A stretch of DNA of 64,000 nt from Blastocladiella emersonii ATCC 22665 (lineage: Eukaryota > Blastocladiomycota > Blastocladiomycetes > Blastocladiales > Blastocladiaceae), in assembly GCA_025594325.1 (NCBI GenBank), contig JANHCV010000003.1, forward strand, positions 372,001-436,000, written 5' to 3'. A model generated the notes under the pieces. It searched no databases. It saw only the letters and a list, made by a program, of their open reading frames with translations, and was not told the origin of the DNA. Shown here one piece after another: positions 34,400 through 44,991 of the stretch. A program made the translations under genes and the position numbers. Within the stretch, counting starts at the first letter, position 1. Every line of letters begins with the position of its first letter.

Positions 34400-35640
34400 C
34401 GTCGTGACGGCGTGGCCGACCGAGGTCACACGGCGACGGGGACGGTGCGCAGCGACTCGGCGGGCACGGCGGAGAGGTGTATGTTGGCGCGCGCGTGCTG
34501 GTAGTGGCGCAGGAACCGCCCGCGACCGGGATGGGGTCACGGCGGGTGGCGAGGGCCGGGGCGCGCGTGCGGTAACACCGAGTCGCCCAGTACGGCAGAT
34601 GGCGCGCGCCGGCCCAGCATACGGGCAGTGCGAGGAGTTACATGGCGATCAGAGTTGCGCATTGCAGCGAGTGGAGGTCGGGAGGGAGAGAAGGAGGAAG
34701 GGAGCTGGGCCAGCGTGGAGGCTGGGCGAGGGGACCAGAAGCGGTGACTCACGGTGGCGCTCCGCAGCGGCCCACGTGTGGGTTGACGACGCGTCTCGCG
34801 AACGCGTCAAGCGGGCGGGAAACCGGTCGCTCGCTCCCGCGCAAGAGCGCCTCAAGCGGGCCACGATGAAGAGAGACAGTGTTTATGCAGAGTGAAAACG
34901 ATGGGAGAGGGATGGGGCGGGATGCGGTGGCGGTGCCTTTTGGCGGGGAACCAGTCGAGCCCGCTGGCCGACGCGCGGAACCCGCCGTCGTCAAGCGTCA
35001 CCGCGGGCAGCTTAGATGAAGGACGGGCGGGTGTCCGGACGGCGGATCCGGGCCGGAACTGGCGCCCCGCTCGGGCGGGTCATACCAGGAACGCCGACCT
35101 GGCGCAGCTGGTCACGGATAGCCTGCTTGGTGGTACTGGCGCGGAGCTCGCGCCCGAGCAGCTTGGCCGCGAGGTAGTGGAGCGGCATCACCTGCATGTA
35201 GCCCGCCGCCTGGAACAGCTGGACGCGCTGCGCCGGTGTCGGGATGCGCGCGTAGAAGGCGAGGTCCCACTGCGAAACGATCTTGCGGCGCTCGGTCTCG
35301 TACACCTCGAACTCGTGCACGTCGGCGGGCGGCTCCACGTACGCCTCGTGGGCGTGGTACTCGAGCCACTCGAGGATACGGTCGAGCGTCGCCTTGGTGA
35401 TGGTCGGCAGCGGGAGCTCCGAAATCCCGGCGCCGCCCGCCGTCTCACCGTTGTCCGAGGCCGCCGCGGAGGGCGAGGCGGGCGCTGCGGGCACGGTAAA
35501 GTACGACTTGACGAGGCCCGACTTGTACATGGCGGCGAGCGTCGTCTTGACCTCGTAGTCGTCGGACGTCTTGAGAGTAACCACCACCTGGTCGGCGGCG
35601 ATCGAGGCGGCAGCGGTCGCAAACATGGTGGTGCGGGCAG
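34400..35640. repeat. segmental duplication, left copy, part 2
   Basis: Diverged copy of 40885-41990. Shared landmarks downstream of the Skp1-like gene include AGGAACCGCCCGCG (34510 and 40965), CTCGCGAACGCGTC (34795 and 41170) and GACAGTGTTTATGCAG (34875 and 41250), then the Skp1-like reading frame itself. Confidence 0.75.
35012..35626 (-). CDS. Skp1-like protein, intact, 204 aa
   Basis: ATG at 35626, no intron. N-terminal BTB/POZ-like half (DQVVVTLKTSDDYEVKTTLA), then a short Ala/Ser/Pro insertion, then LPLPTITKATLDRILEWLEY, the connector HEAYVEPPADVHEFEVYET, and the helical C-terminal half with DLAFYARIPTPAQRVQLFQA and GYMQVMPLHYLAAKLLGREL. The order matches Skp1, which bridges cullin and F-box proteins in SCF complexes. 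The canonical Skp1 ending is replaced by a Pro/Arg-rich tail, so partner choice may differ. It has a close paralogue at 41.4 kb within the duplicated block. It is a divergent family member rather than the main SKP1. Confidence 0.8.
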   Translation of the reverse strand: MFATAAASIAADQVVVTLKTSDDYEVKTTLAAMYKSGLVKSYFTVPAAPASPSAAASDNGETAGGAGISELPLPTITKATLDRILEWLEYHAHEAYVEPPADVHEFEVYETERRKIVSQWDLAFYARIPTPAQRVQLFQAAGYMQVMPLHYLAAKLLGRELRASTTKQAIRDQLRQVGVPGMTRPSGAPVPARIRRPDTRPSFI

Positions 35641-36896
35641 TCGGTCGTTGATGCGTAGCAGTGTGCGAGGGAGGAGGGCTCGGTTGTGTGGACCGACTCG
35701 CGAGAGCAGACGCGCGACGAGCCAAGCACCGTGTGCGTCGCCGCGCCGTGGCCCGGCCGCAACCACGCCGAGATGAGCAACCTCGTCGCGTGTGCGTGGC
35801 GCGCAAGCAGGTGGGGGTCACCTGTCTCGTCACCACGGCACACGGGACGCGGGAGACGCGACCTGGTTCTGTTGTTCGCATGCGGCGCCGCCACGGTGCG
35901 TGCGCGCGAACAGGCAAGAAGTGTCTCCCTCCGGCCGTGCTGAAAACGGCGGCGCAGAACCGGCTGGCGGGGAAGTGCGGCCAGAGGGATGCGTCTCAGA
36001 CACATGCCGACGGCACGCGGCCGCGAGCGCGAGCGAGTCCGCTGGAGAGGGTGTGCGGTCGGCCGCCCGGCGGTCGCTTTAGCGGCAAGAAGAATTTGGG
36101 GGCGTGCGGGCACGACGCTCGATCGCGCGAGCGGGCGGCGAGGAAGGGAGGCCAAGCGACGCGCGCGTTCGGGCGCTGGGCGGCGACCACCGCCGCTCCC
36201 ACCCACCCTCGCTCCCTCTCCTTTTCTCGCCCGCTGCCCAGCCGCCCAACCGCACCCCAACTGCACCCTTGCACCACCCATCCGTCGAGACTAGACATTC
36301 TCGCCATCCCGCCGTCGCGCTCCGGCCGACCGCGACACGCACTCTTGCACACGCGCAGCACGGACGGCAGCCCGTCGGCCCTGCAGCCCGCGCGGCCCGC
36401 GTCACTGCCCCCGTCCAGGTTCCACTCGTACTGGTTGCACATTGCATATCGCTCGATCGCTGCGCTCCCGAGGTCCCAAGGTGCGTTCCGTCCTTCACGA
36501 ACGGGCTGCGGCCTGACGCGCACGACGCGACGCACGCGATGCGCTTCGAGCGGCACGCGCGCGTTCGCCGACTCGCGCGTCGCTCGTGCGGGAACCGGAC
36601 GCTGACGCGCGGCACCCGCCTCGATGTGACTCGTCTAGTATCTCGCGCTATACTTCTACGGCTCGATCCCGGTACCACTACACCTGTACGTGAGCGCGCG
36701 CTCGAGTACGGCATCCACGCTGCGCGCGTCAACGGCGACCGTGACCATCGCGGCGGCCAAGTGGGCTGTTTTCGCCACGCGCGCCGACCTGCGACGCGTG
36801 TGACCGCGACCGCCAGTCGTCGACCTCGCCACCTTCTCTTACCTTCCGCTGCGGCTGCGCCAAGTCGTGAGGTACGCCCAATGATCTGACCGTGAC
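35627..36896. other. intergenic/uncertain region upstream of the Skp1-like gene
   Basis: The first 100 bases are the leader of the Skp1-like gene and contain a CGCATCAACGACCGACTG motif on its strand. Further on, plus-strand pieces such as LYFYGSIPVPLHLYV near 36650 and VDLATFSYLPLRLRQVV before a GTACGC donor near 36870 look like exon remains, but no complete gene could be built. Confidence 0.4.
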
Positions 36897-37328
36897 GTGA
36901 TGCGACCGTACAAGGATTGCTTGCTCACCATTGTTCCCTCCCGCCCCCCATCAACTCCATCACGTTCCACACGCCTATGTAGAGATCAGGTCTTTTCTGC
37001 ACCACGGCCTACCGGTACCACGCCGACTCGCGCACCAGGACCTCTTCCTCACGTTCTCAACGGCGACGACGGCATGCCCGACGTCAGCGGGGCTGCGCTC
37101 GCCGCGACGGCGGCCACACTCGGTGACGAGCTCAAAAATCTCTCCGATGAGGACCTGGCGTCCATTTACACGCTCGCGCCGCCAGAAACGGTCTCCAGCG
37201 TCCACGAGGGCGACCGTTCCAACGCGACGCTCAAGTCGGACCTGTACGCCGCGGCCGAGCGGCGCATTGCCGTGTGGCTCGCCCAGCACGCGCCCGCCGT
37301 GCTCGCGGCGCGCTACAACGCCGGGTAA
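36897..37328 (+). CDS. hypothetical protein, probably the last exon of a small gene
   Basis: A 143-codon frame whose second half has coding composition: MPDVSGAALAATAATLGDEL, NLSDEDLASIYTLAPPETV and AERRIAVWLAQHAPAVLAAR before the stop. The first 60 codons are unlikely to be real, so the true start is either the Met of MPDVSG at about 37074 or an upstream exon. Unrecognised. An Ala-rich helical protein is suggested. Confidence 0.35.
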   Translation: MMRPYKDCLLTIVPSRPPSTPSRSTRLCRDQVFSAPRPTGTTPTRAPGPLPHVLNGDDGMPDVSGAALAATAATLGDELKNLSDEDLASIYTLAPPETVSSVHEGDRSNATLKSDLYAAAERRIAVWLAQHAPAVLAARYNAG

Positions 37329-38329
37329 CAAGCGGCGTTGCCTCGCGAGAAAGTCCGTGTGCCGGCTGCAGCAAGCAAAATCTTGCATCGCAAGACGGTA
37401 ACTCCTTGGCGCGGCGAAGTATCAGATACAGCTGCCGAGAATGAATGGGCGGCATGGCATTACTTGAATGGTTCCAATGTAGGCGAGGCAGCGAGAAACG
37501 ACAAAGTCCTAGTGTTCTTGTGGACCGACAATGCTTTCCTGGTCGAATCACACAGAGCAAACGCTTGCTGTAGAGCAACGACAATACCAAGGAGTGGATG
37601 GAAGGTTTACAGGACGAGCGCGAGTAGCTGCGTGGTCGCCGCGTTGCCCGCATCCGACCCAAGGAATGATGAACCGGTTTTAAAATCTGGTCGGCTCGGC
37701 GTGTATGTTGTCGATGCCGAGCAAAAGGCTCGGTCCTATTCGGGAGCGAGGAGCTGAAATTCCCGCGAAACCTTGGAGATGCAAGCACGGCTATGTACCA
37801 GTTTCACAAACGTAATCTGCTGTCCGCGCGAGGTGATCCAAGTGCCGAGAGTACGCGTACTACTCACTAGCCGAAGGACGCTGCCGCCGTTGTCGTCCAG
37901 CGCTTGGCGGCGGGGTAGACCAGCAGCGGCTCGATTATCGATTCAAGTCGAGAAGGTGACAGGCCCAACGTCCCGAGAAACCGTGCTGGGATGTAGTGAC
38001 AGAGGTTTGAGCGACTCGGGTGTGAGCGAGAGTTGGCACGGGGGTCAGCCGTGTGTCGTCAAAGCAACTTCACTGCCTTTGACAGCGGCGCAGCGTGCCA
38101 AGTTGTCAGAGCCGCCGACGAGAGTTCATGAAAAGTGAACAGGCGACATCGGCCGTGGGCCCACACACCAAGCGCCTGCCGTGAAGGACTTGCAGGAACC
38201 GCGGCTGAAAGCGGCGCATCCTCAGTCGAGACGCGGTGGTCAAAGTAGGCAGTATTGCACGACAAACCAGGGATGCGGCAAGCGTCGGTCCGATTCCTCC
38301 GTGGCAAGTCTACTCGGCAGTGGTCGTCG
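37329..38329. other. intergenic, no supported gene
   Basis: A 139-codon plus-strand frame (37338-37757) and antisense frames exist but show no domain, repeats or splice pattern. Confidence 0.5.
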
Positions 38330-40880
38330 TGTCCGTGGGCGTGCGGGTGAGGTACTCGAGTGACGGGGCGACCCGCGCGGCAACCGGAAGGCGGTCGGGC
38401 GCCGCCGTGTTCATTCGTTGCATGAAGTAATAATGTGTTTTGAGGATTTTCATGGGAATGCGGTGAGTCCGAGTGCGGAGAGAGGCTTCCTCCCGGGAAG
38501 AAAGTCCGGTGCGAGTGGCGCCAGACCGACTGACGAGCGCCACTCAGAGCGCCACCACGTGCGCTTGTACTGCACGCGTGCCGAGTGAGCGCAAAATAAT
38601 GGGAAAAGAAACGGGCTTCGCAGCTCGCCATTTCCTCGCTTGGTAGGATTGACTTGATTTTCCCCAATTCCTTTTTTAGTCTTCGCAGTCCTTTGTAGTC
38701 GAGTCGTGGCACATTTTGAATGCGCTGCGCTATCAGGCAGGCTTCCCTTCACCTACGTGTTTTGCATCCATTACAGCTGATCCGGTCGCTTGTGAGAGTC
38801 GAACCAGAGGCCATGGGGGGAAGATCACCAACATCTGCGCGCGCGCCCAACGGAGGTGGAGGCCAATCCACCAACGTCCGACCTGGTCTAAGCAAACAAT
38901 TTGAGAGTTGTTCCCACGTACGCGTCGGCATGTTGCCCGCGGACACCGCTCCCGCTTCGAGTTTACGATTCTACCTCGCGTATTCGCGTACGCGTCTGAA
39001 CAAACAAAGATTTGGCGTGGGCTGTTCCTTTGCTCAGGTATTTCGATCCGCCTCCACCGTGCGGCCATCTAGTTAGCCTCGTGCGAGAGCTTGACCCAAT
39101 CGGACCGTCATGATAAGCTCCCGAACGAAGCAGTACAGCTGTTGCCCACCATTCTACAGATCGCCTTTACGCAAGCCCGCATTCGCGTCAGGTAGTGCTG
39201 TATGGCAATGGAAGGGGAGACTAAGCGGAGACTCGCTTGCTCGTAAATACGCAAGAAACGCTCACTTTATTTCTCGGTCCACCCAATGCAGGGCGACAAC
39301 AGATCCAGCGCGAGTGTACGACTCGTGACGCATCAAGAATTCCCGCAGCGGCCGGGCGGGCGGCGCGGAAGCTTTTCACGGCGCTCGCGCGGTCGCTGCG
39401 CTTCCAGAGGAGGCTTTCCGTCCGACTCGCACTGGTCGTCGCCCGCAATAGAGCGTTGACGTTGAAGTGAGGCGTTTTGAAGATGAAGTTGTTGATGTCA
39501 ACGTGGACCGACGATACGGGCTCCATGGCGTTGGCCGCCTCGACCGTCTTAAAGCACTACGCTGGCGCCGGGATGAAATCTTTGTCGCATGTCGAGATAT
39601 ACATGCGAATCCAAACGCGCGGTCGATGTCGGAGCCGTCGGAGATAAGCTCCACGTGTCTGTTCTACGCTGCGTATCCAACCAACATTCTAGTGGTAGGG
39701 CTCTGTCTCGTCGTCCCGACATGCTGCAGGTTGTGTTGCGCGTCCAACTCGTGTGTCTAGAGCCGGCACCCGAGATTGGATGCGGGGTACGACCTCGATT
39801 GATTTGGCCGCGTCGAGCAGTCACATTTATCCTGAGCTTCAAGCCGGTGGGCGAACCCACTCGCCCAGGCCCTGAAACGTGAGTGCGTTGAGGGCGTCGC
39901 CTAGGCGAGTCGGTCCGGCCGCAAGGTTGGCGAAGCAGGTTGGTCCGTTTCGAATATTCAGCGTAGCTTCGGTTCGTTGCATCAACTCATTCCATAATTC
40001 TAGGATTGCGTCGTAAAGCCATGAGGGAGAAGGGGTCGTTCAGCGCGAAGGGCAGGCGCTCGGTCGCGGGCTTGGTGCGCCACTCGGCTGCAAGCTCCAC
40101 GTGCGCCTATCCAACACGTCCGCGCTCTGTTTGGGCCGCTGTGAGGGTGTACAGTACCAGGCTTGAGGTCACCCATGTGATAGATAGAAAGCAGGATCGA
40201 CTGTCGTCCGGGCGGGCCACCATGCCCACGACCCACGCACCCGAGTGACTGCCGCTGGCCTCGCGCCGAGAGACGGACGTAAACTGTGGCGAGGGGTGAA
40301 CGAATGTATTGCAATGCGGGATGATGGTGCGCCACTGAGGGACCCTCGAGACTATCTGACGCGGAAAAACGACGTGGCGCGCCCATCCTCGACATCAATC
40401 AAAAGGGCCTGTTGTCGACGCCGAACACGTCGCAGTGCTGCAGGCGGAGCACTCGGAGCTCGCCCTCCTTGAAGCAGAAGGGCTCCTTGTCGTCGTCGAA
40501 GACAAACTCGCCGTAGTCGAAGCCGATCGTACCGCTGCCACTGGCCCGCTGCGCCTCAAAACGCATGCTGTACGCGTGCAGCCGCTCGAGCTTCTTGGCG
40601 ATGCGGTCCACGTTGCGGTGCTCGTTGACTCTGCGCGCAAAGATGCTGATCATGAGATCCGACAGCGGCAGGATCTTGAGGTAGTCGGCGGCGTTGAGCA
40701 GGTCCACGCGCTCGGGTTGCAGCGGGATGCGCGCGATCAGGTCCTCGTCCCACTCCGAGATGGGTGTGCCGCGTTCGGGGACGAGCGACGGCTCGTCGAT
40801 GTGGTGCACGAGCCACTCGATGACGTGGTGGAGTGTCGGTCGGCAGGTCGACCTCGGCGAAGCGGCGACGTTGGCGGTCT
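38330..40880. repeat. segmental duplication, right copy, part 1
   Basis: Second copy of 29080-31661. It ends abruptly inside the Skp1-like pseudogene, where the left copy continues for another 2.7 kb. Confidence 0.75.
40399..40862 (-). pseudogene. Skp1-like pseudogene, 5' truncated and frameshifted
   Basis: The intact-looking part reads HVIEWLVHHIDEPSLVPERG, then PISEWDEDLIARI, LLNAADYLKILPLSDLMISI and a C-terminal part ending FGVDNRPF at 40399. Upstream, FAEVDLPT is in another frame, and about six residues of the usual PTISKATLDHV segment are missing. The BTB half before it is absent. The 5' side is fused to sequence that lies 2.7 kb away in the left copy. Confidence 0.7.
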
Positions 40881-40884
40881 CGCT

Positions 40885-41990
40885 TGCACGGCGCCGGGAT
40901 CGGTGCGAAGCGACTCGTGACGGTGATGAGATTTACGTTGGTGCGTGTTTCGGCGATGGTTGCAGGAACCGCCCGCGGTGGAGATGGGGTCACGGCAAGT
41001 GGCAACGTCCAGCGCGAGCGCGATGCTGCCAGCTCGCTTACATGTCGATCGGAGGCACCCGTGCAACAAGTTGCGTTCGACCGAACGATAGGGGATGGAT
41101 CGAGGGTTGAGCGCGGCGCCGCCGCTACAAAAAGGGCGACTTGGCGTCCAACGTTCGCGTTAGCGATGCGGCTCGCGAACGCGTCGGGCGGGAAACGGGT
41201 CACTCACTCCCGCGCACAAACGCCTCAAGCAGACCACGATGGAGAGCGACAGTGTTTATGCAGGGTGGAACGCAAGGCGAGAGGGATGGGGCGGGGGTGG
41301 GGTGAGGTGAGGTCGAAGGTCGCAGGTGCTCCTCAACGACTGTCCACTGGCCACCACCGTCCGCTCAAATCAGACAAATCTCGGAACGCAGCCCGATCTG
41401 CGCTCTTCGCTGCTATCGCCAGGGCGCGGAGCGTAGATGAAGGACGGCCGGGCGCCCGGGCGGCGAGTCCGCTGCGGCGGGGCCCGCGCCGCGCTCGGGC
41501 GGACCTGGCCAGGAACACCGAGCTGCTCGAGCCGGTTGCGGATGTCCTGCTCGCTGCAGCCAGCAGCAAGGGAGCGGCCGAGGATCTTGCACGTGAGGTA
41601 GTACAGCGGCATAATTTGCAAGAATTTGGCGGCGGTGAGCAGCTCGATGCGGTGCACCACGTCCGGGATGCGCGCGAAGAAGGCGAGGTCCCGACCCGTC
41701 ACGGGCGTGCGGCGCTCGGCCTCGATCACCTCGAACTTGTCCGCGTCGGCGGGCGGCGGGTAGTACGGCTCGTCGATGTGGTGCATGAGCCACTCGATGA
41801 CATGGTCGAGCGTGGCCTTGGAGATGGTCGGCAGGTCGACCTCGACCTCGACGCCCTTGGCGGTGCAGGCGGCCGCTGCGTTCATGACGAAGGCCGACTT
41901 GTTCACGACGGCGAGCGTTGTGACGACGACTTGGCCGTCGGACGTCTTGAGGAACACCTCGCGGTCGGTGGCAGCGGTGACGGACATGGT
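40885..41990. repeat. segmental duplication, right copy, part 2
   Basis: Second copy of 34400-35640, here directly joined to part 1. Confidence 0.75.
41370..41987 (-). CDS. Skp1-like protein, intact, 205 aa
   Basis: ATG at 41987, no intron. BTB/POZ-like half (DREVFLKTSDGQVVVTTLAV, then KSAFVMNAAAACTAKGVEVE), the conserved VDLPTISKATLDHVIEWLMH and HIDEPYYPPPAD connector, then DLAFFARIPDVVHRIELLTA and KFLQIMPLYYLTCKILGRSL with the tail CSEQDIRNRLEQLGVPG. The C-terminal 40 residues are Pro/Arg/Ser-rich and unlike canonical Skp1. The predicted role is as an adaptor between cullin and F-box-type proteins. The leader holds TTGCAACGTATCAACGACTG on its strand, close to the leader of the 35.0 kb paralogue. 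Confidence 0.8.
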   Translation of the reverse strand: MSVTAATDREVFLKTSDGQVVVTTLAVVNKSAFVMNAAAACTAKGVEVEVDLPTISKATLDHVIEWLMHHIDEPYYPPPADADKFEVIEAERRTPVTGRDLAFFARIPDVVHRIELLTAAKFLQIMPLYYLTCKILGRSLAAGCSEQDIRNRLEQLGVPGQVRPSAARAPPQRTRRPGARPSFIYAPRPGDSSEERRSGCVPRFV

Positions 41991-42535
41991 AATGCAGCCA
42001 GTCGTTGATACGTTGCAATAAGTGAGGGTGGAGTTCAAGAGCAAGAGCAGGATCGCGCGCGGATGACAGCTGAGCGACGCGCGTCGCGCCCATCGGCTGA
42101 GCTCACGTGGAGTGATCGACGCGTTGAGTCGAGCATCTCCTGTTTTGCGGTTCTGGCTCGTAACCTTGTTATAGGGTAGCATGTGGTTTGAGGTACTGGC
42201 CAACGTCGCGCTCATGCCTGTGATGTGTGCGTGGTTCACCTTGACGGATCAGAGCAGCCGTGGCCGCTTCAACTGGTCGCGGACGCTGGAGCCTACGACT
42301 AAGTTCGAGAAGCTTGAAGCATGACTCTGGCCCTCATCGATTCCTCCGTGATAAGCGTCGACGCCTATCACTGATACGACGTGATCACATTCCTCTGACG
42401 CGTCGTGCCGCGGGTCTCGACCGCACGGTCCAGCCCGCCCTCACTCGCTTCACCTCCTCTCCACCCCTGAAATCTCCCCGCAAATTCACAAAGCACTGCT
42501 TTCATTGTTTACTGCTACATCCACCCACTGCGCGC
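41988..42535. other. intergenic region
   Basis: Leader of the Skp1-like gene and 3' flank of the LPMO-like gene. Nothing else is supported. Confidence 0.5.
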
Positions 42536-43405
42536 TCACGCCCGCGCGAGCTGCACCGTGTTCCCGCTGGGCACGCACTTGGTGCCGGCGGCGACGGGGA
42601 TGTCGACCCACTTGTCGAAGACGCACTGGCGGATCGTCTTGCCGCCGGCGCCGCACACCATCTGGCCGTGGTTGGCCGCCGAGCACGACCCGTTGTCGCC
42701 GTTACCGCCGTTCGAGGGAGGCTGCGGGATCGGCGCGGACGTGGGCGTCGGGTCCTGCTGGCCCTTGCCCGGGTTGCGGGTAGCCGTCGGACGGGGCGGG
42801 CGCGGGCGCGGGTTGGGGCGAGGCGAGGGCGAGGGCGACGGGGCCGGGTCGACGTCCGTCGGGACGGGCGCGGGCGGGTTGGGGCCGGGCGCGGTGCCGC
42901 TGCCGCCGGTCAGCTTGACGTCGACGCACGAGTCGTAGAACTCGGGGAAGTTAGCGCCGAGGTGGGTCGCCGTGACCTTGATCTTGACGACGCACTCGTC
43001 GCACGTGGTCGACGGGAGCTTGACGGTCATGGCGTCGCGGCGGTTGACGCAGTTCTCCTCCTTCCCAATGTCCTGGGTCGCGCCCGTCTTGAGGTTGATG
43101 AGCTGCGCGGTGCAGGGCCCGACGTGGCGCGCGTTGTTGCCGATCTCGAACCCGAACACCTGCGTCGAGCCCGCGGCGAGCGTCGCGACCTGGCGGCGGG
43201 GCAGCTTGAGGCAGTCGAGGACCGGGCGCAGCGTCGACCCGCCCGCGATCGGCCAGTACCGCCGGTTGTCGTTCGGGTACTCTTGCTTCTCGCGCGACGC
43301 GACGGGCGACTGCAGCGTGAAGTGCGCGTCCGCGGTCGGGGAGAGCGCGGCGAGGATCAGGGCCAGCTGAACCAGGAGCGCGATGCGGAGCGGCGAGGAG
43401 ATCAT
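42536..43405 (-). CDS. secreted LPMO-like copper-site protein with CBM19 chitin-binding tail
   Basis: 289 aa, single exon. The signal peptide (SPLRIALLVQLALILAALSP TADA) would be cut directly before HFTLQSPVASREKQEYPNDN, giving the N-terminal His needed for a copper His-brace. A second candidate ligand lies in NNARHVGPCTAQL. The core ends with NFPEFYDSCVDVKL, as in LPMO-like folds. A Pro/Ser/Thr-rich linker of about 75 residues leads to SCSAANHGQMVC and TIRQCVFDKWVDIPV, matching the CBM19 pattern. The enzyme probably acts on chitin outside the cell, or is a related non-catalytic copper binder of the X325/Bim1 type. The exact family cannot be settled without a search. Confidence 0.75.
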   Translation of the reverse strand: MISSPLRIALLVQLALILAALSPTADAHFTLQSPVASREKQEYPNDNRRYWPIAGGSTLRPVLDCLKLPRRQVATLAAGSTQVFGFEIGNNARHVGPCTAQLINLKTGATQDIGKEENCVNRRDAMTVKLPSTTCDECVVKIKVTATHLGANFPEFYDSCVDVKLTGGSGTAPGPNPPAPVPTDVDPAPSPSPSPRPNPRPRPPRPTATRNPGKGQQDPTPTSAPIPQPPSNGGNGDNGSCSAANHGQMVCGAGGKTIRQCVFDKWVDIPVAAGTKCVPSGNTVQLARA

Positions 43406-44023
43406 AGTGGTGGAGGGTCAGGGTCTGTCTAGCAGGTTCTTCTAAAGGTCGGTCGGTCTACGACGGCACTCGAAGAGTGTTGATGGTGTTGGTTGGGAGG
43501 TGTTTCGTTGTCGAGGGCAGCGGGGGAGGACGAGGGCGATGGCCGCGTCTTATACCCCGCCGACCGTGGCCACCGCCTCTCGCTCCGGCCTTCGCCTTCT
43601 CCCCTCCTCAAATCACTGAAGCTTGGCAACGTGCGGCGGTGGCGACAGCGGCGGTGGCGCAGTTGCACGGTGAAACCCGATCAGGGACCACGGCGTCGTC
43701 AAGCCCTTCCTGGCGACCATGAGGCGGCCACTCACGGGTCGCCGGGCGGACATGAGCCACACGGCCCGCGTCGACCCGCGTGTCAGGCGCCCTGACGTGC
43801 AGCACCGCGTGTTGCAGCCATGATTCGGCGTCACTGGTGATGCAAATTAAATCGCGCGTTGGTCAGCGGCGCGCTGTTTCGGTGCACTGAGTGCTCAGGT
43901 TAGAGCACGGCGGCGGCATTTCGATCTCTTCCTCTCCACACGGTTGTCATGAGCGGGGACACGGCGGAGGGTAAAAAACGAGTGATCCATTACACATCTC
44001 CTCCTAACCCGCCAACCGAACTC
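43406..44023. other. intergenic, upstream of the LPMO-like gene
   Basis: Promoter side of the LPMO-like gene and 3' flank of the p24 gene. No gene is supported. Confidence 0.5.
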
Positions 44024-44767
44024 TTACAGCCGCCCCTTGCCGCCGTATCCGCGGAAGAAGGTGCGGACGACGTAGACCTGGAGGACGGCCATGGCGACCA
44101 TGAGTGCGGACTCGAGGATGGCGAACCACCAGATACGGCGCTCGGTGGACTCGACGGTCGAGAGAGACCGGCGCTCGCGGGTGTGGTAGTACTTTTGCGA
44201 GCGCGAGTAGCTGTTCATCTGCGAGGAGATGCGGAAGATGGTCTCCTCGGACACGCTGGTGTCGGGGACCGAGCCCTTGGCCAGGTTGGGCTTGGGCGCC
44301 GGGATCGAGGCGCGCGTCAGGTGCTCGCCCTCGACCGACAGCTCGATGTCGATGATCTTTTGCGCGAACGTGGACATGCCTGGTTTGCGGGAGCGTCAGC
44401 GTGCGCACCGGGGTAGCCGCCGCCCAACGAGCACCGTACCGTTGGAGAAGCAGAAGCTGTACTCGCCCTTCATCTGCGCGGCAAACACAAAGTCGCCCTG
44501 GCGCTCCTTCTCGCCCGAGATGACCACGTTGTAGTCGGGGTCGGACACGAGGAAGTCGATGTCGAAGGTGCCGCCGGTCTGCACGGCAAAGTAGAAGGAG
44601 ATCTTGGTGCCCTGCTCGGGCGCCATGACGTAGTAGCACAGGTTCTCGTGCGCGGCGATCGGGAACGTGAGCGCGGTCGCGTCGGCTCGCGGCACTAGGC
44701 TCGCGAGGACCGCCAGCACCGCGAGCGCCGCGGCGACGAGGGCGTGGGGCAGCAGCGGCCGATACAT
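44024..44767 (-). CDS. p24/emp24/GOLD family cargo receptor, 227 aa
   Basis: Exons 44767-44440 and 44379-44024 around a 60-nt intron (GTACGG, GCTGACG, ACCAG). A signal peptide (HALVAAALAVLAVLASLV) precedes a GOLD domain (LTFPIAAHENLCYYVMAPEQ, FDIDFLVSDPDYNVV and the Cys in YSFCFSNGMSTF). A coiled-coil stem follows, then a single membrane span (WWFAILESALMVAMAVLQVY) and a short tail, RTFFRGYGGKGRL. p24 proteins cycle between ER and Golgi in COPI/COPII vesicles. The tail has the FF motif for COPII but no KKxx signal. It is divergent from the DUF89 gene over 224 bases. Confidence 0.9.
44380..44439 (-). other. intron of the p24 gene
   Basis: 60 nt. It splits the Gly codon of CFSNGMSTF and contains an in-frame stop, so splicing is required. 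Confidence 0.8.
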
Positions 44768-44991
44768 TACGAAGAGTGGGGTTGCTGGTTCAGGCGGGAG
44801 GTCGACGCGTGGGTTGAGAGGGGCGGCGAGGGAGTGTGTGGCGGCGAGGTCGCGCGGCGCGAGGTTCGGCGGGGCGATCCGCCGCACACGCGCCGCCGAC
44901 ACGCGTGGCAGGTCTCTTTTCATCTGAAATCGACGCGATGCCCCGCCGTCGGTCCCTTCTCTCCCAACGTAACGCAACCCCCGCCCTGAAA

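Noticed and set aside
29080-41990. LTR retrotransposon explanation for the duplicated blocks
   Set aside because: No long terminal repeats, primer-binding site or gag-pol frames are seen; the shared content is Skp1-like genes and their flanks.
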